Of a DNA stretch of 64,000 nt, positions 1 to 13,297 are shown piece after piece (position 1 is the first letter of the stretch; each line of letters begins with the position of its first letter). The position numbers were made by a program, and so were the translations under genes. Origin of the DNA: Opisthocomus hoazin (Eukaryota > Chordata > Aves > Opisthocomiformes > Opisthocomidae); contig NC_134420.1 in NCBI RefSeq assembly GCF_030867145.1, forward strand, positions 7,243,823-7,307,822, given 5' to 3'. Below the pieces are notes generated by a model. That model saw only the letters and a list, made by a program, of their open reading frames with translations, was not told the DNA's origin and did not search any database.

Positions 1-3000
1 TAGTCTGGGAAGTAGAATAGCCTTTCAGCACCAAAACCAATACATACTGGTAATAGTGCACAGACACAGAGAGGTCCAGGAACGCAAGATTTTCAGTCTT
101 GAAATAAGGAAGACAACCATCTATCTGCAAGTAGGGGGAAAAACGTGCACGTGGCTGTAATCTGGGGAAATATTTCACTGCAATCTAATCTAGGACTAAT
201 TTAAAAACAATGACAAGAAGAAAGCAAGAAAAACTGCATCTGTTATACTAGTACCTTTTTTTTGCTTCTTTTTTTTTTTTCTTTTCTTTTTAATACAGTC
301 CAGCAGCTGTGCACAAGCCTGTTGCTGTGGCATGTGACACTGTGATATGTCTCTGACAGCTCAGGGCTGTAACAGAGATGCTGGCCCCCAGGCCATCTTT
401 GCCCCCTGGGCATTGCAGAGCTGCTGGTGCAGGCTCCCAGCAGCAGGACTGGGCACAGCCTCGTGCCACACCGCAAAGGAGCGCAGCAGCCAGCGGCCCC
501 TCTCCCTGGGGCTCTCGGTCAAGGCAGTTGGTCTAAAGACACTGGAGGTCATTAATTACTTTCTTGTTTCAGAGGAGGAGGAGGCGGCAGCTCCGCAGCG
601 CAGCCCTTATGTATATGATGCTCAGTGAAGCCAGCAGGGAAGGCGGTATGGGTAGAAGAGATAATGCCATGATTTTCCAATTCTTTTTAACTTACAAGAT
701 CACAAGTGTCTCCCTGAGCAATAGGTATTTAGGCAGATCTACACTCAAGCTAAGACCACACATAAAGATCAAGAAAAAGGCTGCATATTTTGCTCAGCAT
801 CAAGATATCTTGATTTCATCACACCACCTCTACTTTTATTTCTCCTCTGCTATTAGTTCACTGCAGCAGTGAATGCAAAGATGAAAATGATGGTGTACTT
901 CAATTACTAATAGTTTATAGCAATTGGTATAACAATTTGATAAAATCCCATCAGCTGTTATTGGCCCTTTTGAAGATGTGGAAACTGTTCTGGATCAGAT
1001 CTGCCTAAGGCTAGCGTGACACCAGCAATGTTTTCACAACTTGAAGGGCTGCCACAAAATCATTCATCTACATTAAAAGCCATTGCCATCTTCGAGACAA
1101 CATTTTCTTTCTGTCTGATTTTTCATCAGGCAAAAAGCTTCTCCATGGCATGGTAGAAATACAATGAATGCAATTTAGTTTAGACCCTATGATTAAAGTT
1201 AATTCGCTTCAGAAGAAGCTGCTTACACTGGTTAATTGCTCCAACCTGAAAAGGTAACCTTCTGCTCAGCACCTTCTGGCTGAGGCATACAACAGCAAAT
1301 CTCATGCTTTGTCTTGAGGAAGAACAGAAAACAGGTTAGAACTCCATCACACCTCAGATTTGATTGCACAAGCATGTATCACTCTCAATTTTTACTACAA
1401 TTTTGTAGAGAATTAAGTAATTAAAAATTACTTTCTTCTTAATTTTCAAGAGAAATTGATAAATGTTAGTGCAATACACACACATACACAAAAAAAACAA
1501 CACCACAAGAAAAAATAATACCAAATTTGTCCTTAATTTACAGCGCTTTCTTGGAGTTTAGCACTCAGGTAACTGACTTGCTGAAGGATGGGCCAGTTTC
1601 ATAAAGAAAGAGATCATTTACAGGCTCCTGAAATTTTATTCCATTAGCAACAGATGGTAAACACAAATATAGAAAACAAATATTTTTGGAAGTACACTCG
1701 ATACTGCCTTTTTAACTTTTTACAGAGCTGCCTGACATGTCAGACTTTCCAGAGGAAAGAGCTAGGCTGGATCAGCAAGTCTGCTAGACAGGCGTTCTGT
1801 AACTATATATGGATTTTAAAAGAAACTTAAGCCACGGGAGGTTTGAATAGTAATATTTCGCAGCTATGAATTAGCAAGAACTAATTGAGCTTCTTTCTAT
1901 GAATTAGTGCAACCAGAGATTTGAAGCAGAATTTTTTTATTTGAGAGGAAACTGAACTTGAGCCTTGGCTGCCCCGCAGCCGGGCGCGTGGGACCTGCCC
2001 CTGCCCTGCTCCCCATCTTTCAGCATTCCCAGCCCCACCGAAGAGAGACCCGCCTAGAACAGCGGTTGTTTTGCTGATCAACTCTGCTGACCACTGAAAA
2101 TGTATTTTAAAAGTAATAGCTCTGAAAGAGATCAGTTGCTTTCTGCAAAGGCCATGGACCGTTTAGACATATAATTAATGTAGTCCTGCATTAATGGAAA
2201 CTTGGCCTTTCTGCTTGGAATGGTTTTGGCTAAGGGTGTGTTCTTGCTGCTTTTTTTTTTAAGGAAAGAATGGCTTATTTATTGCTGGGCAAAACGGCAA
2301 GCGCTATTAATATTGTAGTGCTGACAGAGAAAGCATTTTCCCAGTTTGCTGTTCTTTTTTCTCTTTCCCTTGAAATGCTTGTTCTCCTTCCATAAACAGA
2401 TGCAAACAGACCAAATGTTTCCTGCAAAATAAGGCAGGGAGTGCAAAGTAGCAACAGCAGAGTTATCTTGTTGATGAAAAAAACATAATTCATGGTACAT
2501 CTGCATGTCAAAGCATAAGAATTACGCCAAGACTAGAAGTTTCTGTGTAAAGGTGTTTGCCTGCAGCCAGTTTTATGCTGTGCTGCAATAAAGCTGACAG
2601 GTACTCAAGTGTGAACTGATGAAGTAGAAAGTTTTTTGACTGTCATCTGCCTAGCTATGCTATATAATGCTGTTTTGCTCTGAGACTTGCAGCTACAAAA
2701 GTCCTTTGGTGAATGATCAGTTGCAGTGGTGCTGCCTTGCCCTGCCCTGAGAGCGAGAGCTCTGCAGGAGATGGGGATGCTCTCTGGGGGCCTGAACAAG
2801 ATCACTGAGCCTGCACGCACCGAAATTGCTATAATTTGTCAAGCTTAAGAAAAAAACATGAGTTTGGGATATATATCTTTGAAGACTCTTTTAGCCAAAT
2901 GACTGACATTGGGCAGACTCCCCTACCCCCAGCACACCGAACAATGCATACCAAATTTCAGGGCAAACTGAGTTCAGGCCCCTGAAGCAGCTGACCTTTA

Positions 3001-3285
3001 AAGTGAAAATGCTTTGCAATCCCTGACTAGTCGAAGCTGCCACAACTGAGGCAGAGAGACGTTCTGGGAAAACTGAACATGAGCGTTTTTCATTGCTATG
3101 AGAAGAATGATATGATTTCAACCTGATTTTTTTTTTTTTTTTTTGTGCTGGATGTTTACCGAAGCTCTGTCCTTCCTAGCTGATATTTTAAATACAAGAT
3201 TATGTTGCCTAGAGTTCTTTTCCCTGGTATGAAGAATATGGCAAATAGTCTAGTATTTACTCCTTCAGTGTATCGCTGCTTCCCT
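1..3285. other. Intergenic, no gene recognised
   Basis: AT-rich intergenic DNA. The reading frames present are short, overlap on both strands, and show no domain or codon pattern that I recognise. Bases 340-640 are somewhat GC-richer with frames on both strands, but without CpG density or splice structure. Homopolymer T runs occur near 2249-2262 and 3126-3143, and an A/C-rich stretch near 1475-1510. I saw no repeat family or RNA gene. Confidence 0.6.
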
Positions 3286-3699
3286 TGGCACTGGTGAGGT
3301 CGCACCTCGAACCCTGTGTGCAGTTTTGGGCCCCTCACTACAAGAAGGACATTGAGGTGCTGGTACATGTCCAGAGAAGAGCAGCGAAGCTGGTGAAGGG
3401 TCTAGAGAACAAGTCTTGTGAGGAGTGGCTGAGGGAACCAGGGTTGTTTAGTCTGGAGAAAAGAAGGCTGAGGGGGGACCTTATCGCTCTCTACAACTGC
3501 CTGAAAGGAGGTTGTAGTGAGGCGGGTGTTGGTCTCTCCTCCCAGGTAACTAGCGATAGAACATGAGGAAATGGCCTCACGTTGTGCCAGGAGAGGTTTA
3601 GATTGGATATTAGGAAAAATGTCTTCACCTAAAGGGTTATTAAGCATTGGAACAGGCTGCCCAGGGAAGTGGTTGAGTCACCATCCCTGGATGTTTTGG
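3286..3699 (+). mobile_element. CR1 LINE fragment, truncated at both ends
   Basis: Sense-strand match to the C-terminal part of CR1 ORF2. The 93-residue frame at 3285-3566 reads [19 protein letters not shown], then the [12 protein letters not shown] and [15 protein letters not shown]-type motifs typical of CR1. After 3566 the frame is broken, but the nucleotide match continues through the 'GGAACAGGCTGCCCAGGGAAG' region to about 3699. The usual CR1 3' terminus is missing, so the copy is truncated or interrupted at both ends. It resembles the subfamily at 31224-31801 more than the younger copies at 38.4 and 48.6 kb. It is a dead copy with no coding role. Confidence 0.9.
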
Positions 3700-5115
3700 A
3701 CTATACTGTTAAACAAGATTTTAAAAAAGTAGTAGTTTCCTAAAAAAAAAAACAAAAAACCCAAACACATGAGAGAAAGAACAAAGAAGTACAAAGTTTC
3801 TTACTCATCGGAGAAATAAAGAAACGTCTTCATTTTTTAGGTTTGAGAAAAACTAGTAAAGGTGTTTGAAGTCTATTTAACAAAAAAGAGCTCTTTTAGA
3901 GTTTATCTTTTCAGTTATGTGTTCTTCTAGGTCGAGACTGTCATTTTTTGTTGTTTGTCCAGAATTTATTGCTGCAGGGTATTAATCATAAGGAGAGCTT
4001 GTTGCTGAAAAGCAAATAAGAAATGGCATTAGGAGACAGTAAGAACTGCAACCTACAGCCCAACTGTATATCAGTCTGTTTCCTCACATTTCACATTCCC
4101 AGCACTTAAGCGTACACAGGGCTTAAACTGGTTCGGACTTCATGCTCTTGTTTGGGCTGGGTAACAGTAAGGCTGTGGTTATCCCCATGCAAAAAGACAA
4201 GCAGCATATGTAAAGTAGAAATGGCTAGCTCCTAATAGAGAGAAATCCTAGTGAGTTATAGTTATGGGTTTCCCAGACACTATTCTTTCCAAATCCAGCA
4301 AATCCACTGCGATTGAGTCACCTTATTCCAATGCACAGGATTATGCTAATGCAAAGACCTCTTAAACTATTGTATTCATAATGTATGATGATTCTCTTCT
4401 CATTTTTCCTCCATGCAAGAGGAAAGTGCCAGAGAAATCATCGTGTTCATCCTCTTCTGTGGCGTATTGGGAAAAGCACTCATGCCTGTTTTTAGAAGTG
4501 GTCTCAGCCAGCTTGAAGCATAGATATGTTTTTTCAGTTGTTACCTGCTAGAGCTTTTGTTAACAATTGCCTTGTTCCTCTCAGGTATTTTTTTTTAAAG
4601 AGCTTAAAAGCTGAAAGTACTGGAGTTTTGACTGAAAAGGGGTTTTGGGGGGATTTCAGGTTTTCTGGCTCAATGAGTTACAAGGGGATTTAATTTTCCT
4701 CTGGGTTCCTTGGAAACCTTCTATAAACGGTTTAAATTTACCAGGCTGGTTTCTTTAGTCTGCCTGGTTCCTTGGTGTGTGCTCTCCATAAAGGCTGCCT
4801 GGGCTTTTATCACCTCATCATTGCTCCTGGTTCACTGATAACAGCTGGTGATAAAGGAAATCTCCACGTAGGCTAAAGTCCCTCTGCTCCCTCAGTGCCA
4901 CTGTGATACAAAGTGTTCCAATTGGTTTCTTCCATAGTGGCTGTCATTTAAAAAAAAAATGACAGATGGAAGACGAGATGCTTAATCTTGCCCTTGTTAT
5001 CATCCCCACAGGGTACTTCCAGGGAGGATGATTTCACCAATTCCAGGCTAGCTTTATACTTTCTTGCTCCAGATTGGGACAGAACTGTGCTTTAAGTTTG
5101 AAAAGGCATTTCTAG
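3700..5115. other. Intergenic, no gene recognised
   Basis: AT-rich spacer between two CR1 fragments. An A-rich stretch lies at about 3742-3768. A short perfect inverted repeat at 4941-4965 is listed separately. No coding or RNA feature was seen. Confidence 0.55.
4941..4965. repeat. Short perfect inverted repeat around an A-run
   Basis: CTGTCATTT at 4941-4949 is mirrored by AAATGACAG at 4957-4965, separated by seven A residues. Each arm contains TGACAG, the core recognised by TALE homeodomain factors (MEIS/TGIF). An arm of this length with an A-tract loop can arise by chance in 64 kb, so no function is assigned. Confidence 0.6.
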
Positions 5116-5857
5116 TCACAGAATCACAGAACGGTAGGGGTTGGAAGGAACCTCTGTGGGTCATCTAGTCCAACCCCCCTGCCGAAGCAGGGTCACCTAC
5201 AGCAGGCTGCAGAGGACCTTGTCCAGGCGGGTCTTGAATATCTCCAGAGAAAGAGACTCCACAGCCTCCCTGGGCAGCCTGTTCCAGTGCTCTGTCACCC
5301 TCAGAGTGAAGAAGTTCTTCCTCATGTTCAGATGGAACTTCCTCTGCTTCAGTTTGTGCCCGTTGCCCCTTGTCCTGTCGCTGGGCACCACTGAAAAGAG
5401 TCTGGCACCATCCTCCTGACACCCACCCTGCAGATATTCATAAGCACTTATAAGGTCCCCTCGCAGCCTTCTCTTCTTCAGGCTGAACAAGCCCAGCTCC
5501 CTCAGCCTTTCCTCATAGGAGAGATGCTCCAGTCCCCTCATCGTCCTCATAGCCCTCCGCTGGACTCTCTCCAGCAGCTCCTCATCTTTCCTGAAGTGGG
5601 GAGCCCAGAACTGGACACAGTACTCCAGATGGGGCCTCACTAGGGCAGAGTAGAGGGGAAGGAGAACCTCCCTCGACCTGCTGGCCACACTCTTCTTAAT
5701 GCACCCCAGGATCCCATTAGCTTTCTTGGCAGCCAGGGCACACTGCTGGCTCATGGTCAACTTTTAATCCACCAGCACACCCAGGTCCCTCTCTGCAGAG
5801 GTGCTCTCCAGCAGGTCCGCCCCAGGCCTGTACTGATGCATGGGGTTGTTCCTTCCC
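5116..5857 (-). mobile_element. CR1 LINE, 5'-truncated, 187-codon ORF2 remnant
   Basis: Reverse-strand CR1. Its 3' end is at 5116, with the terminal 'CACAGAATCACAGAA' repeats and the 'GGTTGGAAGGAACCTCTG' region. It extends to about 5857, where the match stops at the segment encoding the GRNN motif. The frame at 5197-5760 (187 codons) starts [19 protein letters not shown] and runs through [30 protein letters not shown] to the normal CR1 C-terminus [12 protein letters not shown]. It belongs to the same subfamily as the copies at 38.4-39.9 kb and 48.6-49.4 kb. It lacks the reverse transcriptase and endonuclease, so it is 5'-truncated and inactive. Confidence 0.95.
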
Positions 5858-6730
5858 AATAAGTCGTATTAATATAAGTACAGCTGTGGTAGCTGCAGGA
5901 GCTAGCTGTGAACCAGCCAGGTCGATAACTGTTTGCTAGCAGTGTAGCCTTTGCCATCCAGAGCTCACTCCAATCTGCAACATCATGAGTGAAGCTGGGT
6001 AAATACCTGGACATTTATCTTGAGCTGAGATCTGGCCACAAATAGCTGTTGTCAGTACTCCCAAGATAATGCGAGTCTAGAAGCTGTGCCTGTATAAAGC
6101 AACCCAGTACATTTTGACTGCTGGCAAAGACGGCGGTAATCCCAAGGATTTCCCCAGCAAGGAGCCCAAATCTCTGATTTCTCAGCTAATGGCTTTCAGT
6201 CTCCAAGGTTATCATTCTGATAGCTCTCCTGAGGACTAGGATTTATACCTTCAGCAAGCAATTAGGTAGAAAGGCATGTCTAACTGAACCCTTGATGGCC
6301 GCATTTTTTTTCTTTAAACTGATGTGTTTTTTCCCTAACACCTTCCAGTTCTCAGAAATCACTGGATTCATGCTACTATGTTCATCATTTCAAAATTCAG
6401 TTATATGTTTCATTTCAGGCTGCACTCAGGATCACAGAGAAATTTGCCATATTTACAGAATACATAAGCAATTTCAAGACAGCTTCCCACTGCTATCTCG
6501 GAAGAGCAAGTGTCCAAGAAAAATACAGCAAGAACAGTACAGCTTGATCTTTGTTAGCTTGTATCGTAGAAGAGTTACGTGGCTGATGTGCAGCATGCAG
6601 CTGCCCCTAAATAATTTTAAGATCCATCAAACTGACATCCTTTCTTTTTCTGAAGTCGTATGTTAACCATCCTTGGACAGATAAGGAGAATTACAAAATA
6701 ATCGTTTAAAGAAGATAAGCCAGTGGATTT
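5858..6730. other. Intergenic, no gene recognised
   Basis: Spacer between two reverse-oriented CR1 copies. The 124-codon frame at 6292-6666 shows no recognisable domain and is probably chance. No RNA gene or regulatory structure was evident. Confidence 0.5.
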
Positions 6731-7508
6731 CATAGACTCATAGAATGGTTTGGGTTAGAAGGGACCTTAAAGATCATCTGGTTCCAACCCCCCTGACATG
6801 AGCAGGGACATCTTCCACCAGACCAGGTTGCTCAGAGCTCCATCCAACCTGGCCTTGAACACTGCCAGGGAGGGGGCAGCCGCAGCTTCTCTAGGCAACC
6901 TGTGCCAGGGTCTCACCACCCTCATAGTGAAGAATTTCCTCCTAATATCTACTCTAAATCTGCTCTCTTTTAGTTTACAGCCATTCCCCCTTGTCCTGTC
7001 ACTACACACCCTTGTGAAAAGCCCCTCTCCATCCTTCCTGTAGGCCCCCTTCAGGTACTGGAAGGCTGCTGTAAGGTCACCCCAGGGCCTTCTCTTCTCC
7101 AGGCTGACCAGCCCCAACTCCCTCAGCCTGTCCTCATAGGACAGGTACTTCAGCCCTCTGATCATCTTCGTGGCCCTCCTCTGGACCCGCTCCAACACGT
7201 CCATGTCCTTCTAATTTTGAGGGCCCCAGAGCTGGACGTAGTACTCCAGGTGGGGTCTCACAAGAGCGGAGTAAAGGGGCAGAATCCCCTCCCTCGACCT
7301 TCTGGCCACACTTCTCTTGATGCAGCCCAGGATACGGTTGGCTTTCTGGGCTGCAAGCGCACATTGCCGGCTCATGTTGAGCTTCTCATCCACCAGTACC
7401 CCCAAGTCCTTCTCCTCAGGGCTGCTCTCGAGCCACTCTCTGCCCAGCCTGTACTTACGTTTGGAATTGCCCTGACCCACGTGCAGGACCTTGCACTTGG
7501 CCTTGTGC
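6731..7508 (-). mobile_element. CR1 LINE, 5'-truncated, frame-broken
   Basis: Reverse-strand CR1 beginning with the 3' terminal 'CATAGACTCATAGAATGG' region at 6731 and ending near 7508. Two reading frames cover it: 6767-7204 ([26 protein letters not shown], then RPWHRLPREAAAAPSLAVFKARLDGAL) and 7211-7480 (SPEEKDLGVLVDEKLNMSRQCALAAQKANRILGCIKRSV). Frame changes and stops between them show it is a dead copy. Its 3' sequence groups it with the copy at 34629-35075 and not with the KVLCSLL subfamily. Confidence 0.95.
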
Positions 7509-8419
7509 CTTTTCCATTCTGGGGCAACACTTGTGCATCACATGCTAATTGCAGTGCAGGGAAAAAAGGACCTAGCAAGAAAATACAACATGATAAAAAC
7601 AGTGAATCTCATCCCACTTCTGATTGGAAGCCACTGTGGTTTTTTTCTTGCATAAATGGAAAGGGGAAAAAAGAACTGTTCAGCTTATTTCTCTGTGGCC
7701 TTTAGCAGTACCCCTTATTTTTGTGAGTGCTGACGCAGTGCCGAGAAGGACTGGAGCACTAAACCCTACCTGCTGTGGAACAGGCATGAAGGAATGGGCT
7801 TTCTGGGCTGCATTTTGATGCCTAATGCTCAGTTCTGAAGCCACGAACTTTCAGCACCCTTATTTTACACCCATTGCACAAACACTTGTGGAAAGAGCGT
7901 TTGTTGGGAACAAAAAAACCCTGACTCGTTGGGATGTCTTGCACAGGTGACACTCGTGTGGGGAACCAGATATCTCAAACAGGATGGCCGATCGCTGCCT
8001 GGATGGCGGTGGGAGCCTCCACTGCGAGGGTCCTTGCAACAGCCTCTTCAGCCGGGTCGGGTGAGGCTCTCCAGGCTGCTGTTCTGCTGCACTCTTATGT
8101 CCAGCTGGGCTGTGGTAACATGGAACTGCTCTGGCAAATGCACGAGCTGTTTCTATTGTCTTAAACTGCAAACCAAGCATCTCCCAACCATATTAGCGAT
8201 GTAGAAAAGACTGTCCTATGTGGCGTCTGTCAGAGCAGTTTATACTGAACTTTTGTCATTCTTGGTGTATGGTTTGGTCAGTTCTGCAGGCAGAAGGGCT
8301 TGGGGCAGCTGCTGGGACTGCCACGTTCTCCATCTGGGCTGTTACTCTGCATACTGAAGGTGTAGCCTAGTGCCTATCAGCTGGGCTTTGCACAGCAGGC
8401 GCTGTTCCAGGGGATTTTG
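7509..8419. other. Intergenic, no gene recognised
   Basis: Mixed-composition spacer. Frames on both strands at 7860-8204 overlap one another and have no recognisable motif. No feature is supported. Confidence 0.5.
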
Positions 8420-8472
8420 ATTAGATGATCTTTAAGGTCCCTTCCAACCCCAACCGTTCTGATTCTATGATT
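8420..8472 (+). mobile_element. CR1 3'-terminal stub
   Basis: About 50 bases match the extreme 3' end of CR1 in the sense orientation: 'TTAGATGATCTTTAAGGTCC', then CTTCCAACCCC and ATTCTATGA. This is a severely 5'-truncated insertion, as commonly produced by CR1 target-primed reverse transcription. Confidence 0.85.
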
Positions 8473-11400
8473 TCTGGGCCTTCCTCAACTACTCCCTGGA
8501 GAGGTCCCACAGCAATGAGTGGAGTGCTGTGCTGTGGAATGACTCCCTGGTCACCCCAGACAATGGGTGGAGATCTGGGGACATCCTGGACCATCCCAAG
8601 AGCTGATGGTTGAAGTGCACTGGCCATACGCGCAGTCATTGCGCTGATACCCAACTACATCTCAGCTGAAGATACTGGACAAACACGAATTTCATGCTAC
8701 AATTTGTTATTATAATTTAAATTTCACAGATTTTTCCACAAGCCTTTCACAGAGTGTTGCTGTGATGGTATTCCTACTACTGCTGAGGTATAGTTTTGTT
8801 TGCATTTTTTCTCAAATGGACTCTTCTCTGAGTAGCTCTGAAATTGACTGGCGAAGATTATTCATATGAGCCTCAATTTCTTCAGCAAAGCAGTGAACTA
8901 AGTGTTATAATTTGCATCAATAGGAAGAAAAATTGCTCATCTTGGTGCTGTGTACCTTCAAAGGCCCTCTGAGCTCCCACTCCGCTGAAACACATCTCCC
9001 GCAGAGTAACTCAGAATGGCTTGCAACCATTCTCCATGCTGCTTGTCCTGTTTAAGAGCAGGATGTGGCTGCTAAGGATTTGGCTGGTCTATGAAGGCAT
9101 TTGAGGTTTAGGTCAGCGTAGTCCAACCAGCTGCCTTGGCCACAGGCAGTTCTGGCCTGCTGCCCTTGTGCTGAAGGAGATAAGGAAAAGCTGCTTGAGC
9201 TGCAAATGCCAACAGGGCTGCTGAAGGCTTCCTCCTGCACTGGGCCAGATGCCACACAGGGGCTGACGGCTTCGGACTGGTGTGGAAGCACGCAAGCAGC
9301 ACCGCCAGCCCCATGGCACGTGAGTGGCAGCTGCCGGGCTGGCCAAGGCACAAGAGTCTGCTGGTGGGGGAAAAGGCTGTAGCTACAACATGAAATGGAG
9401 GTCTGGGCTCATCTACTGAGCTACAAGGCACTCAAGTTGTCAGCCTCTGAACTGGCACTAGAAGCCTGAGAATATATATACATATACATGGAAGAGATAC
9501 TGCTGTAGAGTGTTTCTGGCTGTGTGGTTGGCTAAGAATTAGTGCAAGGAATGGATTAGTAGCAAATGCCGTCTGAACATTTGCTTGTCCTCAGATATTT
9601 TAGCAAAATAAAAGGGATTGCGTTCAAACAGCAGGGGAAAGTTGACTTTAAAATGAGGAGATGTGTATGGTTTAAATATTCCATAGTGATGTCCTGGCAG
9701 GAAGTGAAGTCCAATTTTTTTTTTTTTTTCTGGTTTAAACTTAATGGAAAGGGTAAGAAAATATTCCAGCTGTACAGCTACCACTATGCCTGGACGTGGT
9801 GTGCTGTGCCGAGCAGCTGGGTCTCCGCATGCGCTGTGATACACAGCACACATCCCCACGCACCCTGGCTGCAGAAGTCACAGTTCCCCTGTGGTTACGA
9901 GGAATTACGCTGCCAGGATCCCATTGCCAAGTACGGTCCACAAAAGCCAAAGTGTACACATAAAAAAAGCCACTAACTAAACCTTGCGAAATCCAGTAAG
10001 GTACAACATGCGTACTGTTATCTGTGTTCTACAAGGGGATGAGCCAAAAGAGAGAGAACGTGTCAGTGACTATGTATAAGATGGTCTTAAAGCCCCCAAA
10101 TTTATGAATTGCTACTTCCAGTGCTTCCCTGGATGTCATGATACTTTCTCAAGGGGTAACCAGCCTCATACGCACCACGAGCAAACCAAATTTCTCTGCT
10201 AAATATCCCAAACTGCACACCGGATCCGGCTAGGTATTGATGGCTAAATGAAAGACGATTCCAGAGTACAATACACTGCAGGAATCACACTTGGTCTGAT
10301 CAAAGAAACGGTTTCAAACCTGGATTTAAACCCAGAGCAAGTGCTCGAACGCCAAACAGAGGCTGCGAGTGTTACCTAGCTGAGGGCAAGCACTGCCTGG
10401 GACCTGGGACCTGACACAGCAGCAGCAATAAGCAGTGGCAAGGGAGAGTAAAGAGGTATTACTATTCCTGCTTACACCTACTTTTGACTCGGCATGCTTG
10501 TGCGGGCCTTTAAGCTTTCTGTGGTTGGCCCAAGTACAGCGAGAACTCATCAAGCAAGCAGCTGGACAAAGCCTTGGTGTTTCTGACCTGTGCCAGCATG
10601 GGAGCATCCAAGCTCGCATCCAAGTGCGCCTTGGGATCCAGCAAAGCTTTCAGGAAAGATTTGACACTTTCTTTTTCATGCCTGAGTGGTGCGAGTAGCA
10701 GCAACCCTGGATATTCGTTTGTTGGTAGATTACATTACTGAAAGGCAATGTTTTGATTATACCAAATAGCTGTCAGCCTCCAATGTTGTTCAACAGTCTG
10801 AACTGTTTTACATGAATTTTTTCCCAAAAGAAAATATTTAGTTAACACTCGCCAGGAAATCAATGAAAAGAATAGACTTTCTTGACATATATTCTCTTTG
10901 TTCTTTACTAATTCGCAAGCATCTCTGTCCATACTCGTCTTTATCGTCTTCATAGTAATTGTGAGAAAATGCTATTTTCACATTTTTTCTGGCTTATACT
11001 TGTTTATATTTCATTCTGATATGGTCAGCTTCTAGTATTACATGTGGTTCAAATAGAAAAGACATGGTGGTAAAAGAAAATTTCTATGATTATTTTGTGG
11101 GTTACCCTTAAATTGACTGGTAGAGCTTCAGAAGCAAAAATTAGTTGGTGGGAACGGGAGAAAGGGCTGAGATGCCTGGGAGGGACATGTGGTCAAACCG
11201 TTTTCCAGACCTCCTCTCAGGAGATCACCCATGGTGTTTGAAACTTGCTGGCTCACCTGGGTGACCTCCCGGTGGGGATGACTGTACAGACAACATCTGC
11301 TTCCTCAGACCCTTGTCTGGTGAGGGATCAGAATATGCTTTGCTTCCTGAATACAACTAGCCTTGCCAAGTTTGGTAGGGCTGCGTACGTGAACGCAGAT

Positions 11401-13297
11401 AAGTACAAACAGGATTGTGGCCTTCAGCCTTAATTTGTCCAAAAGCACAGATGGCAAAACAGGTCCATTTTTTTCTCCTTATGAATCTATAGGAATTATC
11501 AGGTCATAGCGTGCTCCATCACCTCAGAGAGTGTGGGGATCAACACGGTTTTAACCAGGCACATAAAATACATAGCCAACAAACGGAAGGTAGTGAGGAC
11601 AGCTTTAGAAGAGCACCTCAGGGCCAGGAATGAAGTCCTGAGTCCCGTCCCTGTCAGCTCGGGAGCTTCTGAGAGGTGACTGAATGGGTTTTCTCATGTG
11701 GCGATCTGCACAGGTGCAATACTGGCCTTTCCAAAGTCAGTTCAGGCTTCCGCATTGGTGTCAACATGGCCAAGATTTAACCTGAAATAATTCTAGTATT
11801 TGGGATAAACACTGATCATACTTTGAAAAAAAAAAATAAAAATCAGAATTCCCATAGATTCCTTCAGAAAGACTGTGTCCATAGTTCTTGCCATGCCCTA
11901 CATGTTCCTCTTGAGATGACATGCTGCCCAAAATGTTGCTTCCTAAGCAGAGAGACACATTTGTCTGACTGGGCAAGGCACAGCTCCACCCTCACGTCGC
12001 CTGTCGGGCTTTTCTCTGCCATCCTCTTTTTTTTCAAGATCCAGCCATCTTTTGCTGGTTTTCACTGCCATGGTTGATTTACAGGTGATGAGTACTGAGG
12101 AGCCCCTCTTTTGGTTTTGTTGCAGTATCATCAAACTGTCTGCTGGCTGCTCTCATATCTGGTTGCTAAGGCTGTCTGCTTTCAAATCTCCCACGAACCA
12201 TGGCATGGACCAGCTCTCTTCACAGTGTCACCTTTAAGATCCAAAGTCCTGGACTTGGCAGTGGAGCCTCTTGTCAACATCTGGTCCAAGCAAGGAGAGG
12301 AGGTAGGACTGAAAGGATATATTTCTTGTGGCTGTGCTGTCTCTCACAGATCCTACAGCTGCTGTTGGTAGTGCCCAGAAGTGTGAATTTGGGGAAACCA
12401 CTGAGGACTGCTAAAATTTTTGGTGCTTCTCGAGGCATTATTTTAAGTGCTGTCTGCTTAGGTCAGAACTGGTATCCACGTTCAACACATTGGTATATTC
12501 TGTTTATTAACTGTTATGTCTTAGCTTCAACAGCTGGGATATGGTTTTCTTCATACAGTCTTACTTCACCTACAAACACTTCTGGTTCTAATAGATGTGG
12601 GGAATATGATGAAAGAGAATATTCTGTGCTGTTTCAGAGAAGATTAGACACGTTTTTATCTGCTAATGCGTTCCACTTCCAACATATTTACTGCTGTAAC
12701 ATCTGGACAAAAAAAGATGTTTGGTAAGCAATGAAGTAAGTTGGTAAAGCTGCAATGTCTGGAGGGGATTGCTCTTCTGTTGCTATGCGTTACTCGTGGT
12801 GTGACTACATAGCCAGTTACTTAGAGTCCCAGGTCTATATATTTGATGAAGAGATGAAAATGGAATAGGAAAGCAACAGAATAAAAGGGCCTCTGTGCAG
12901 AAAGTTTAGTCTCCAAATTAGATTTTATTTACTTTTTTATCATTACAGTTGTACATGTGAGGCAATGAAGTGTTTTATTTGCATTACTTAAGAAAATGTT
13001 TGAACTATTCAGCTGTTCCTAATCAAATGATACAGCTAATTCTTTGAGAATGTTTGATAACCAAAACTATTTGTAAATGCCAACACTTTTGTACGCTTCA
13101 GCAGAAATGAACCTCTGCTGAAAATTTGGGCTAGAAGTAATCTTTGCCATGATGGTTTTTCTCATGCAACAACTTTGTCCCAAGCCTAGTCATCACGTAT
13201 CAATAATTAATAACAACAGCTGCTGGTCACACAGAACTGTTAGAAAGCATTATGTTGGCTGCAATTTGATTAACAATAGCAAATTCTTTTTTGCAAA
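8473..13297. other. Intergenic, no gene recognised
   Basis: Nearly 5 kb without a recognisable gene or repeat. Low-complexity spots are an AT dinucleotide stretch at about 9473-9488 and a T16 run at 9715-9730. Frames of 90-175 codons (for example 12200-12727 +) lack conserved motifs and compete with frames on the other strand. The last 100 bases contain TAATTA (13204-13209), CAGCTG (13217-13222) and AACAAT (13272-13277, 13319-13324), a cluster of homeodomain, E-box and SOX-type cores next to the inverted repeat listed below. Confidence 0.5.

Noticed and set aside
12200-12727. 175-codon plus-strand frame in the intergenic region
   Set aside because: No recognisable domain, overlaps shorter competing frames, no splice or promoter context.
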